64,000 nt of DNA from NCBI GenBank assembly GCA_027858995.1, contig JAQIBP010000034.1, positions 1-64,000 of the forward strand. Direction: 5' to 3'. The notes below the pieces were generated by a model. It was not told the DNA's origin and searched no databases. It saw only the letters and a program-made list of their open reading frames with translations. This stretch comes from Deltaproteobacteria bacterium. GTDB lineage: Bacteria > Desulfobacterota > Desulfobacteria > Desulfobacterales > Desulfobacteraceae. Shown here piece after piece: positions 7,976 through 15,382 of the stretch. Made by a program: the position numbers and the translations under genes. How positions within the stretch are numbered: the stretch's first letter is position 1; each line of letters begins with the position of its first letter.

Positions 7976-9097
7976 ATGGATAGAAGAGATTTTATTAAAA
8001 AAAGCATGGCATCGGTAACTTTAATTGCAGGATCAGGTATGTTACTGCCATCCTGCAAAAAAGATTTAAGATCTGAGTTGATGGGTATTGATCGTGTCCA
8101 GGGAAAACCAGCTCAACTGGATAATGATGGCTATAAAATTTTATACTATGCATCTTTGGCCCCAAGCGGTCATAACAGTCAGCCCTGGTTTGTTAAAATA
8201 ATCAGTAAAACTCAATGGGTAATCGGATCAGATTCTGACAGGTGGCTGCTTCAGGTCGATGGAGAAAACAGAGAAACCATGCTTGCTTTGGGTGCTTTTA
8301 TAGAAAACCTTGCCCAGGCTGCAAATGCCTTTGGCTATGCTGTGGAGACAACAATAATTGCAAAAGAGAGGTTTGATTCTGATGTGGTAAAAATTGACCT
8401 TGTGAAATCAAAGGCATTGAATATCCCATTGCAGAGAATTCTTACAAGAAGAACCGTGAGAAGCCATCTGCTCTCTAAAGAACTAAATGCATCAGATGTG
8501 AATGATTTTTCAAAATCTGCTGATGGTCATCTTTCATATTTTCCAGTCGGAACAGAGCATGCCGATTTTATTAATAAAGCTGAAGTGGATAATTATACTG
8601 TTCAATCTGAAAATAAAAAAGCTATGGAAGAGCTGGCTTTATGGATTCGTTTTCATGATGACAAAGCCAGAAAATTTCGAGACGGTCTTACTGTTGATGG
8701 TATGGAAATTTCAGGATTTGCCGGATGGTATGTCAGTCATTTTATGGATAATAAAGATGTGATGACTAAAGCTTTCAGTGATAAGGGCATTGAAAAAACA
8801 AAAAAGCAGGTCACAGAAGGAGCAGGCTGGCTTGTAATCACCAGTGATGGCAATAGAGTTAAAGATCTTATAGAAACCGGAAGAAGATTCCAGAGAATGG
8901 CCTTGACAGCACGGGAAAAAATGATTGCCATTCACCCCATGACCCAGGTACTGGAAGAGAAAAATGGTCAAAAGCATATAAAAAAAGAGCATGAGGCGGG
9001 TGTTATTCCCCAATTTATGCTCAGGATAGGGTATTTAAATAAATATCCTGATTCTGTTTCCTTAAGAAGACCGGTTGAATGGTTTGTCAGGAGTTAG
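7976..9097 (+). CDS. Exported nitroreductase-like (Acg-type) flavoprotein
   Basis: 373 aa. The N-terminus has a twin-arginine signal (RRDFIKKS), a hydrophobic stretch and LLPSC, which could be a lipobox with Cys27. This suggests Tat export and possibly lipid anchoring. The body resembles the Acg/nitroreductase group: SLAPSGHNSQPWFV near residues 60-73 is the typical flavin-contacting start, and the family is long compared with single-domain nitroreductases. It probably reduces or sequesters flavin-linked substrates outside the cytoplasm. The TetR operator at 7939-7954 lies just upstream. The true substrate is unknown. Confidence 0.75.
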   Translation: MDRRDFIKKSMASVTLIAGSGMLLPSCKKDLRSELMGIDRVQGKPAQLDNDGYKILYYASLAPSGHNSQPWFVKIISKTQWVIGSDSDRWLLQVDGENRETMLALGAFIENLAQAANAFGYAVETTIIAKERFDSDVVKIDLVKSKALNIPLQRILTRRTVRSHLLSKELNASDVNDFSKSADGHLSYFPVGTEHADFINKAEVDNYTVQSENKKAMEELALWIRFHDDKARKFRDGLTVDGMEISGFAGWYVSHFMDNKDVMTKAFSDKGIEKTKKQVTEGAGWLVITSDGNRVKDLIETGRRFQRMALTAREKMIAIHPMTQVLEEKNGQKHIKKEHEAGVIPQFMLRIGYLNKYPDSVSLRRPVEWFVRS

Positions 9098-9140
9098 GAT
9101 ACATACGCCTTGTTATTGTTTAAACAGCAATTAAATAAAC

Positions 9141-9772
9141 TTGTTAATTTTTCGGTGGCAGCAAAACAAAGAACTTGATTTTGAGCTGATTAATATTTCA
9201 AGTCCCATTAAAAAAATTAAAAATGATCTGGAATATTTTCAAAAGATTGTGGACCAAATGGTCCGGGTAGATGCTATTATCTGGTCATTTACGGTTTATT
9301 ACGCCTTGATACCCTCCCAGATGAAGCGATTTATTGAACTCTTATTTGAAAGATGTGATTCAGACATTTTTAAGGATAAATATACCACGTCATTTACCAT
9401 TTCCATTAATTTTTTGATCATACTGCCCACAATTACATGCATGGTGTGTGTGAAGATCTGGGGTTCCAATATGCTAAAAGTGATTCAGCCCATATGGATG
9501 ACTTTCCTCAAAAAAAGATTCGGAAAAGACTGTCCAATTCCATGTTTTCATTTTTTCTTTCCATCAAACCTGTAAGAAAGAAGATACATCAAGAATTTAT
9601 ACCAGGTATGGTTGCACCCTATAAAAAAGTTTTAAAAAAACTGTAATCACAGATTGGACAGCCTGCTTTTCATGCTGGACAAAAACAGTGGGCGAATATA
9701 TCTTTAAAGATAATATGAATGAGCTTCAGCTGAAACTCAGAAAAGCAAAAGCTTTTTATCAAGGATTCAATT
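9141..9772 (+). pseudogene. Decayed two-domain flavodoxin/NAD(P)H oxidoreductase
   Basis: Remnant of a multi-domain flavodoxin-family oxidoreductase. The first piece (9141 onward) carries AIIWSFTVYYALIPSQMKRF and DIFKDKYTTSFTISINF. At the T run 9410-9415 the frame must shift by one base to continue as FDHTAHNYMHGVCEDLG, ending at 9646. A further shift near 9643 leads to VITDWTACFSCWTKTVGEY and on to about 9767, which is the start of a second flavodoxin domain in full-length relatives. The N-terminal flavin loop is missing. With at least two frameshifts and truncation at both ends it cannot make a working enzyme. The next gene's ribosome site lies inside its tail. Confidence 0.75.
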
Positions 9773-10774
9773 GTGTATATTGCATTCAAAAATATTAATA
9801 AAAAAGTCTGTTATTTTTTAAGAGAATCATTTTTTTTAAATGATGAATTAGATTTTCGAGATCTTTTTGATCTTGGCTCTGATCCTTCGGATTTTATAAT
9901 TTATCCGGGCGGTAATGCTTTTTATATTGATGAAATTGTGGAAAATTCACTTGAAAAAGCAGGTGCCAGCTTTGAATATGATGTGCTGGAAGATCTGTTC
10001 TGGCCGTGGGTAAGACCGGATATCAAAAGAGCTGTTGAAACCTTCAGGAACCGTTCATCCTCACAGACCAGGACCGGGATCAATCTTGAGATTAATGACA
10101 AGGCAAGAGCCTGTATTAAAAAATCAGTAAATAATTTAGATAAAAGGCGCATGCATTTTTTAAAATTCGGCAATATGGACCAGGGACCTGTTGAAAATAT
10201 GCCAGAGGTTTTGTTTAAAAATCTTATGGGGAAATCCAGGGATGAGATGGAGCAGTATTTAATGGCCAAGGAGTTTGTTTTAAATGTGCAGGAACTTAAA
10301 TCTTATGTATATACCATTTTTAATCTCCAGGAATTTTTCCAGGGATTTATGGCGAAAAAAATGCCGCATGTTTTAGACCAGGAAAGGGTGGATGAATATT
10401 TTATCCAGCAATTGTGCAGTATAAACAGGGAGGTCTTCCATAAAGATCAATCTCTTCACGAATATCTGCAACGCTATGCATACATGTTTTTTGACTATGA
10501 ATATGCACACACTACCCTGCTGGAAGAGCTTTATAATGATTTCAGGTTCAGGCATCGTTTTTATAAATCTCCGGAACCAAAGACATTTTTTCATAAAAGT
10601 CGTGCTCTTAAGATATTTAACCTTACCAGCCAGGAGTTGAAAACCATGGACAAATCTTCCCTTGCAAGAGTTTACAGAAAACTTGCCTATGAGCACCATC
10701 CTGACAAAGGCGGTTCAAAAGAAAAATTTATTGAAATCAACAATGCTTATCAAAGCCTGCTTCAAATGCTTTAA
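9773..10774 (+). CDS. Protein with C-terminal DnaJ (J) domain
   Basis: 333 aa. The last 60 residues form a J domain with the diagnostic HPD in YEHHPDKGGSKEKFIEINNAY, which stimulates DnaK-type ATPases. The first 270 residues match nothing I recognise; they are rich in acidic and aromatic residues with no signal peptide or membrane helix. There is no Gly/Phe linker or zinc finger, so this is a class C co-chaperone. GTG 9773 is the start, with AAGGA at 9761-9765, inside the decayed flavodoxin gene. The client is unknown. Confidence 0.8.
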   Translation: MYIAFKNINKKVCYFLRESFFLNDELDFRDLFDLGSDPSDFIIYPGGNAFYIDEIVENSLEKAGASFEYDVLEDLFWPWVRPDIKRAVETFRNRSSSQTRTGINLEINDKARACIKKSVNNLDKRRMHFLKFGNMDQGPVENMPEVLFKNLMGKSRDEMEQYLMAKEFVLNVQELKSYVYTIFNLQEFFQGFMAKKMPHVLDQERVDEYFIQQLCSINREVFHKDQSLHEYLQRYAYMFFDYEYAHTTLLEELYNDFRFRHRFYKSPEPKTFFHKSRALKIFNLTSQELKTMDKSSLARVYRKLAYEHHPDKGGSKEKFIEINNAYQSLLQML

Positions 10775-10808
10775 GAAATAAATATGGAACCTGTTAAAGG
10801 AAAACTTC

Positions 10809-10837
10809 TTGACTTTAATAGACGACCGGTCTATTAT
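10809..10837 (+). promoter_or_regulatory. Promoter with NemR-like operator
   Basis: TTGACT (10809-10814) and TATTAT (10832-10837) are 17 bases apart. Overlapping the spacer and the -10 is the palindrome AATAGAC-GACCG-GTCTATT (10817-10835), with perfect 7-bp arms. It closely resembles the TAGACC-N4-GGTCTA box that I recall for E. coli NemR. The regulator two genes downstream (11412) is NemR/AcuR-like in sequence, so it probably represses this PPOX-tetR operon. Confidence 0.7.
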
Positions 10838-10900
10838 TACTGCTATTGTCTATTATATTTGCATTTTATGTAATTACTAAAATAAAAAGGAGAAGTTAAA

Positions 10901-11353
10901 ATGTCAGCAAAAGAAACCATGAATCAAGTGCTTAAATCCTATAATTTAATGCATATTGCCACAATCGATGCCAATGGTCTGCCATGTGTCAGAGGTGTTG
11001 ATTTTGCCTTAAGCGATAAGGAAAATATTTTGTATTTTGTGACCCGTAAGGATTCAAGAAAAGTCAGCCAGATTAAAACTAATAATAATGTAGCATTTGC
11101 AATTGATAAAGATTGTCCTGAATTCAAAGACCTTGCAGTGGTAAAATATATTAAGGGAACCGGAACAGCTTCCATTATTGATGGTCCTGATGAAATGAAA
11201 AAAGCATTTGGACTGTTAATGGCAAAATTTCCGTTCCTGGCAGATCTTCCTGGAGATCCTTCAGATTTTGCAGGAATCAGGGTTGAATTGCAAAATATCC
11301 TGGTAACAGACAACACTATAAGTTTTGGGGATACTGAAGAAATTAATTTTTAA
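10901..11353 (+). CDS. Pyridoxamine 5'-phosphate oxidase-fold flavoprotein
   Basis: 150-aa split-barrel protein. Features include the N-terminal HIATIDANGLPCVRGV strand pair and RKDSRKVSQIKTNNNVAFAI, typical of the PPOX-like family that binds FMN, F420 or heme. It is too short and divergent to be PdxH itself. It lies downstream of a NemR-like operator and 58 bases ahead of the tetR gene that probably controls it. A detoxifying or redox-sensing reductase is plausible; the substrate is not readable. Confidence 0.8.
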   Translation: MSAKETMNQVLKSYNLMHIATIDANGLPCVRGVDFALSDKENILYFVTRKDSRKVSQIKTNNNVAFAIDKDCPEFKDLAVVKYIKGTGTASIIDGPDEMKKAFGLLMAKFPFLADLPGDPSDFAGIRVELQNILVTDNTISFGDTEEINF

Positions 11354-11411
11354 GACACAAAATAAAAAGATTTTGTTATACACTATTCAAAATATTTTCT
11401 TTTGAAAAGAT

Positions 11412-11999
11412 ATGAAGCAGGATACAAAACAAAAAATAATTCAGGCTGGTGCCAAGATTATTCACCGAAAGGGGTATAACCATACCGGCATCCAAGAGGT
11501 ACTTAAAGCTGCCGGGGTTCCTAAGGGATCATTTTATTTTTATTTTAATAATAAAGAAGATTTCGGACTTCATGTTATAGATTTTTTTAATAATATGCTT
11601 TTAGGAATGGTAGAGCCTGTTATTAGCGACAAAAACATTTCACCTGTCAGGCGGCTTGAAAACCTTTTTGATCTATTTATTGAAATATTTCAAACTCTTG
11701 ATTATACGTGCGGATGCCCTATTGGAAATCTATCCCAGGAAATGGGTGATTTGAGCCCTGCATTCAGTGCCAAGCTAACCGATGCAGTTAAACTCATGGT
11801 CGAAATGTACAAAGATATTCTTGATGAAGCAAAGGATCAAAATTTGATTAATAAACATATTACTACAAAAGAAACAGCAGATTTTATTGTATCATCCTGG
11901 CATGGAGCACTTATCAGGATGAAAATTGTCAAGGGGATTAAACCTTTGGAACTACATAAACGTTTTATTTTGAATTCTCTACAATACCCGGCAGCCTGA
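11412..11999 (+). CDS. TetR-family regulator, NemR/AcuR-like
   Basis: 195-aa repressor with helix-turn-helix IQEVLKAAGVPKGSFYFYF (about 26-44), which is characteristic of the NemR/AcuR branch. The ligand domain carries YTCGCPIGNLSQEMGDLSPAF near residues 98-118. The cysteines fall where NemR has its redox-sensing Cys, so it may sense electrophiles or reactive chlorine/sulfur species by thiol chemistry (inference). It follows the PPOX gene and is probably autoregulated through the palindrome at 10817-10835. Confidence 0.88.
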   Translation: MKQDTKQKIIQAGAKIIHRKGYNHTGIQEVLKAAGVPKGSFYFYFNNKEDFGLHVIDFFNNMLLGMVEPVISDKNISPVRRLENLFDLFIEIFQTLDYTCGCPIGNLSQEMGDLSPAFSAKLTDAVKLMVEMYKDILDEAKDQNLINKHITTKETADFIVSSWHGALIRMKIVKGIKPLELHKRFILNSLQYPAA

Positions 12000-12034
12000 T
12001 AATATCTTACTCATTCAATCTAAGGAGACCTGTC

Positions 12035-13375
12035 ATGGTACAAAAAAATCACCCTGATATAATCTGGTTTAATGAACATTCTGATGATACCCGTCAATCC
12101 TCGACCAATAAAAAAATTGAATATTCATATTTAAAAGAACTGGCTGCAAAGGCTGGAGCCAATGATTGTGGAATTACTGATATTAATAGTCCTGAACTTG
12201 TGGAAGAAAAAAGGGATATATTATCAATTTATCCGGTAACCCGCAGCCTTTTAAGTGTGGTTACCAATTTGAATCGTGAAAATGTAAGATGTGTCTCTCG
12301 GTCTGTTTCTGACCTTGAATTCATGACAGGAATGGAAAAGTCAAATGAGGTTTTAAAAAAACTTGCCAGGATGTTAAAGCAGAAAAATATAAACTCGGTA
12401 CATCCTTCAGCAGGATTTCCCATGGATCTGACAAAATGGCCTGGTAAAATGTGGCAGGTTTCCCATAAAATAGTTGCAATAGCTGCAGGTCTCGGTCAGC
12501 TTGGACATAACAGGCTTTTGATTCATCCTGTTTTTGGCAATTATATAATTCTTGGAACACTGCTCATTGATCAAGAGGTGTCTGAATATGATAAGCCCCT
12601 GGATTATAATCCCTGCATTAAGTGCCAACTTTGTGTGTCTGCCTGCCCCACTGGTGCCATAGGGAGTGATGGGAGTTTTGCTTTTGTAAATTGCATGACT
12701 CATAATTACAGGGATCGTTTGGGTGGATTTTCTGACTGGATGGAAAATATAATTAAAAGTAAAAGTGTAAAACAATACCGCCAAAAGGTCAGTGATTCTG
12801 AAACTGTTTCAATGTGGCAAAGTTTAAGTTATGGAATATGCAATAAATCTTCATATTGCATGGCTGTATGCCCGGCAGGAAAAGATAATATAGGGCAATT
12901 TCTGACTGAAAAAAAAACGTATATTAAAAACGTGGTCAAGCCTTTGCAGGAGAACACTGAAACCATATATGTCATACCTGAATCTGATGCACAAGTTTAT
13001 GTTAAAAAAAAATATCCCCATAAAAAACTTAAAGTAGTTGGTTCTGGTATCAGGCCTGCCACTGTAGTGAGTTTTATAGACAGCCTTGAATTAAGTTTTC
13101 AAAAAGGCAGATCCAAAGGACTTGAAGCAACTTATCACTTTACCTTTACCGGTGATGAACAAATCAAGGCAAGTGTGGATATTAAAAACATGAAGCTCAG
13201 TGTCGAGTACGGACATATTGGAAAACCAGATATCTCAATAATTGCAGATACAGTGACATGGCTTTCTTTTCTTGCAAAGGAAAAAAATTTATTATTGGCA
13301 TTGATTCAGAGAAAAATTAAAATCAAGGGATCACCAGTACTAATGAAACGTTTTGCCAAATGCTTTCCTTTGTAG
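12035..13375 (+). CDS. Fe-S oxidoreductase (QueG/dehalogenase-like) fused to an SCP2 domain
   Basis: 446 aa. Residues 30-290 resemble the cobalamin-type epoxyqueuosine reductase/reductive dehalogenase fold, with GLGQLGHNRLLIHPVFG (152-168). They are followed by a ferredoxin-like motif with Cys194, 197, 200, 204 and a second set including Cys269, 275 and 279 (CMAVCP). The last ~110 residues (FTFTGDEQIKASVDI onward) look like a sterol-carrier-protein-2 fold, a hydrophobic ligand pocket. The fusion suggests reduction of a lipophilic substrate. AAGGAG precedes ATG 12035. It follows the NemR-like gene by 35 bases and may share its operon. The exact reaction is unknown. Confidence 0.75.
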   Translation: MVQKNHPDIIWFNEHSDDTRQSSTNKKIEYSYLKELAAKAGANDCGITDINSPELVEEKRDILSIYPVTRSLLSVVTNLNRENVRCVSRSVSDLEFMTGMEKSNEVLKKLARMLKQKNINSVHPSAGFPMDLTKWPGKMWQVSHKIVAIAAGLGQLGHNRLLIHPVFGNYIILGTLLIDQEVSEYDKPLDYNPCIKCQLCVSACPTGAIGSDGSFAFVNCMTHNYRDRLGGFSDWMENIIKSKSVKQYRQKVSDSETVSMWQSLSYGICNKSSYCMAVCPAGKDNIGQFLTEKKTYIKNVVKPLQENTETIYVIPESDAQVYVKKKYPHKKLKVVGSGIRPATVVSFIDSLELSFQKGRSKGLEATYHFTFTGDEQIKASVDIKNMKLSVEYGHIGKPDISIIADTVTWLSFLAKEKNLLLALIQRKIKIKGSPVLMKRFAKCFPL

Positions 13376-13394
13376 CTTTTTGGGCTGTCGATAC

Positions 13395-13443
13395 TTGACA
13401 CCTCTTTAAAAATTCACTATATATAGATTGACCGGCCAGTTAA
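13395..13443 (+). promoter_or_regulatory. Promoter and operator of the third tetR gene
   Basis: TTGACA (13395-13400) and TATATA (13418-13423) have a 17-base spacer, a near-consensus promoter. Just downstream, TTGACCGGCCAGTTAA (13428-13443) is a dyad with six of eight positions symmetric. Its half-sites (TTGACYGG, CCAGTT) recur upstream of the 14191 gene with a different centre. Repression at the transcription start is likely. Confidence 0.65.
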
Positions 13444-13459
13444 CAATAAGGAGGCACTG

Positions 13460-14083
13460 GTGAGCAAAACACGAGATCCCGAATCCACACGAAACTCAAT
13501 TATGAAAGCCGCAGAACAGATTTTTGTCCAGCAGGGGTTTGCAGCCACTTCTATGAGCTCAATTGCCAGGAAAGCCAATGTTACCAAAAGTCTTATCCAT
13601 CACCACTTTGGCACTAAAAAAAACCTTTGGAATGAAATCAAGCACAGACAGTTTTCTCAATTTGCCAGCGTGCAAAGTTCACTGCTTGAATCCTCTGACA
13701 TGGATACGGGCCTGTTGAAAGAATCTATTATCCAGTATTTCAGGTTTCTCCAAAAAAATCCACAGCACTCCCGGTTTTTGCTTTGGATGAAGATAGAAGC
13801 CGATGACACCTGTGGTGACATGGCAAATGAAATGACAAACTTAGGCATAAAAAGTCTTCAAAAAGCTCAGGAAAAAGGTTTATTACGAAGCGATGTGGAC
13901 CCTTTATTCATATTGATGATTTTTTTGGGGATGGCTGAGCTATGGTTTGAGACAAAACACCAGTTTCTACGTCCAGGTATTGAATCAGAAGTGGAATATG
14001 ATCATGCAGATGAGGCCTATTTAGAAGCAATGCTGGAGATTTTTTTCAAGGGAGTACTTCCCCGGGAAAATAGTTCAGATTAA
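13460..14083 (+). CDS. TetR/AcrR-family transcriptional regulator
   Basis: 207 aa. The helix-turn-helix MSSIARKANVTKSLIHHHF lies near residues 31-49, followed by a helical ligand domain. Start GTG 13460 has AAGGAGG at 13448-13454 with ideal spacing. A dyad operator overlaps its leader and a stronger palindrome precedes the next gene (14133-14146), so it probably controls itself and the quinone reductase at 14191. The ligand is unknown. Confidence 0.9.
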   Translation: MSKTRDPESTRNSIMKAAEQIFVQQGFAATSMSSIARKANVTKSLIHHHFGTKKNLWNEIKHRQFSQFASVQSSLLESSDMDTGLLKESIIQYFRFLQKNPQHSRFLLWMKIEADDTCGDMANEMTNLGIKSLQKAQEKGLLRSDVDPLFILMIFLGMAELWFETKHQFLRPGIESEVEYDHADEAYLEAMLEIFFKGVLPRENSSD

Positions 14084-14123
14084 ATACAGGCTATAAAATA
14101 AATCAAATGAGTAAAAAAATGAC

Positions 14124-14153
14124 TCGACATTGACTGGTCGACCAGTTTATTAT
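14124..14153 (+). promoter_or_regulatory. Promoter with perfect 14-bp palindromic operator
   Basis: TCGACA (14124-14129) and TATTAT (14148-14153) are 18 bases apart. Between them lies ACTGGTCGACCAGT (14133-14146), a perfect palindrome. Extended half-sites TTGACTGG and CCAGTTTA match those at 13428-13443 except for four extra central bases. It is a probable operator for the TetR encoded immediately upstream. Confidence 0.65.
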
Positions 14154-14190
14154 CCGATTTTCAATTTATTGGGGTTAAGGAGGTAGAATT

Positions 14191-14781
14191 ATGGTTACTC
14201 AAAAGGGAAAGGTACTTATTATTCAAGGCAACCCAATCAGCGGCAGCTTTTGCGATGCTTTGGCCAAAGCCTATAAAAGGGGTGCTTCTGATGTAAATGC
14301 TGAAATTAAAGAAATTATTATCAGGGAAATAGAGTTTAATCCCAATCTTCCATTTGGCTATAAAAAGGAGGTTGAACTTGAGCGGGGACTGATTGAATCC
14401 CAGGCATTGATTAAATGGGCCAATCATCTGGTATTTGTCTATCCGACCTGGTGGGGAACTATGCCGGCAATGTTAAAAGGTTTTATCGACAGGGTGTTTT
14501 TGCCCGGATTTACCTTCCAATATCGAAAAGACTCGGTATGGTGGGATAAGCTGTTAAAGGGAAAATCTGCCCGGATTATCGTCACAATGGATACACCGCC
14601 ATGGTATTATTTGCTGTTCTATGGCCGTCCCGGCCACAATGCTATTAAAAAGTCAATCTTAGAATTTTGTGGGATCAAACCGGTAAAAATCAGCTCCATA
14701 GGACCGGTAAAACATTCAAAAAAGAGCAAAAAAGAAGCCTGGTTGAACAATGTTCAGAATCTTGGTGAAAAACTGGCATAA
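14191..14781 (+). CDS. NAD(P)H:quinone oxidoreductase-like flavodoxin-fold protein
   Basis: 196-aa flavin enzyme, paralogous to the product of 4802-5380. Both share FVYPTWW followed by an ML/LLK helix, the FLPGF turn, SARII...DTPP and FCGIKPV. It probably catalyses two-electron reduction of quinones or electrophiles with NAD(P)H in the cytoplasm. AAGGAGG at 14176-14182 precedes ATG 14191. It is controlled by a palindromic operator next to a tetR gene, whereas its paralogue sits in a MerR operon, so the cell can raise the same activity in response to different signals. Confidence 0.9.
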   Translation: MVTQKGKVLIIQGNPISGSFCDALAKAYKRGASDVNAEIKEIIIREIEFNPNLPFGYKKEVELERGLIESQALIKWANHLVFVYPTWWGTMPAMLKGFIDRVFLPGFTFQYRKDSVWWDKLLKGKSARIIVTMDTPPWYYLLFYGRPGHNAIKKSILEFCGIKPVKISSIGPVKHSKKSKKEAWLNNVQNLGEKLA

Positions 14782-14862
14782 AGAGATTTTCAGGTGAAAA
14801 ATTAATAGACATGCAAAATCATTTAGTTCTTGATCAACATTAACAAACACAAAGGAGAGCCA

Positions 14863-15257
14863 TTGAAAAATAAAAAGATATTAATGACCTTAAATTTTTG
14901 CACTGGTGTGGGAATAACATTTTACTGGCTGCTCGTATTTACAGGAGTTTCCCAGTTAAAGAAATAGTGCCGGGTTACAAAAATTGATTTATGTCATTTC
15001 CACTGGCAGATTTATGGATTGCAGTTTGCGCTTTTTTGTCTTTTAAATATTTAAAGCCAAATGATGATAAGGCAATATTATTCGGTCTCCTGGCGGGGTC
15101 CGGATTGATTTTTTTAGGATTATATGCCTTTTTATATGGGATAAATACAGGTTTGATTTTTATTTTGACCATGGATGAAATCATTGAAATTGGTATAAAA
15201 ATTTATTGCTTAACCGTTGGTACTTACTTAATTGTGAATTTATGGAAAGCACGGTAG
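14863..15257 (+). pseudogene. Disrupted small membrane protein gene
   Basis: TTG 14863, with AAAGGAGAG at 14851-14859, opens a 34-codon frame (ILMTLNFCTGVGITFYWLLV) ending at 14967. In the next frame the sequence continues smoothly as FPVKEIVPGYKN, then TGA at 14985-14987, then FMSFPLADLWIAVCAFLS and on to 15257. Restoring one base in the T run near 14948 and reading the TGA as Trp gives one coherent four-helix membrane protein of about 130 aa. Two lesions make a pseudogene likely. The distal 88-codon frame from ATG 14991 could still be translated. The family is unknown to me. Confidence 0.6.
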
Positions 15258-15382
15258 CCATCAATAAATATCAATCTTGTTTTTTTGTTTCTGAAAAATT
15301 TGTAAGTTTATGTTGTTTTTTATGACAGAATAATCAAAAATAATACTGTTTTTTTGTCTATAATCAGGAGATTCCCCAAAAA

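Noticed and set aside
14985-14987. In-frame TGA in the small membrane gene as a second selenocysteine codon
   Set aside because: The context looks like a Trp position in a hydrophobic loop, a separate frameshift lies just upstream, and no GC-rich hairpin with a G-starting loop follows within 15-40 bases.
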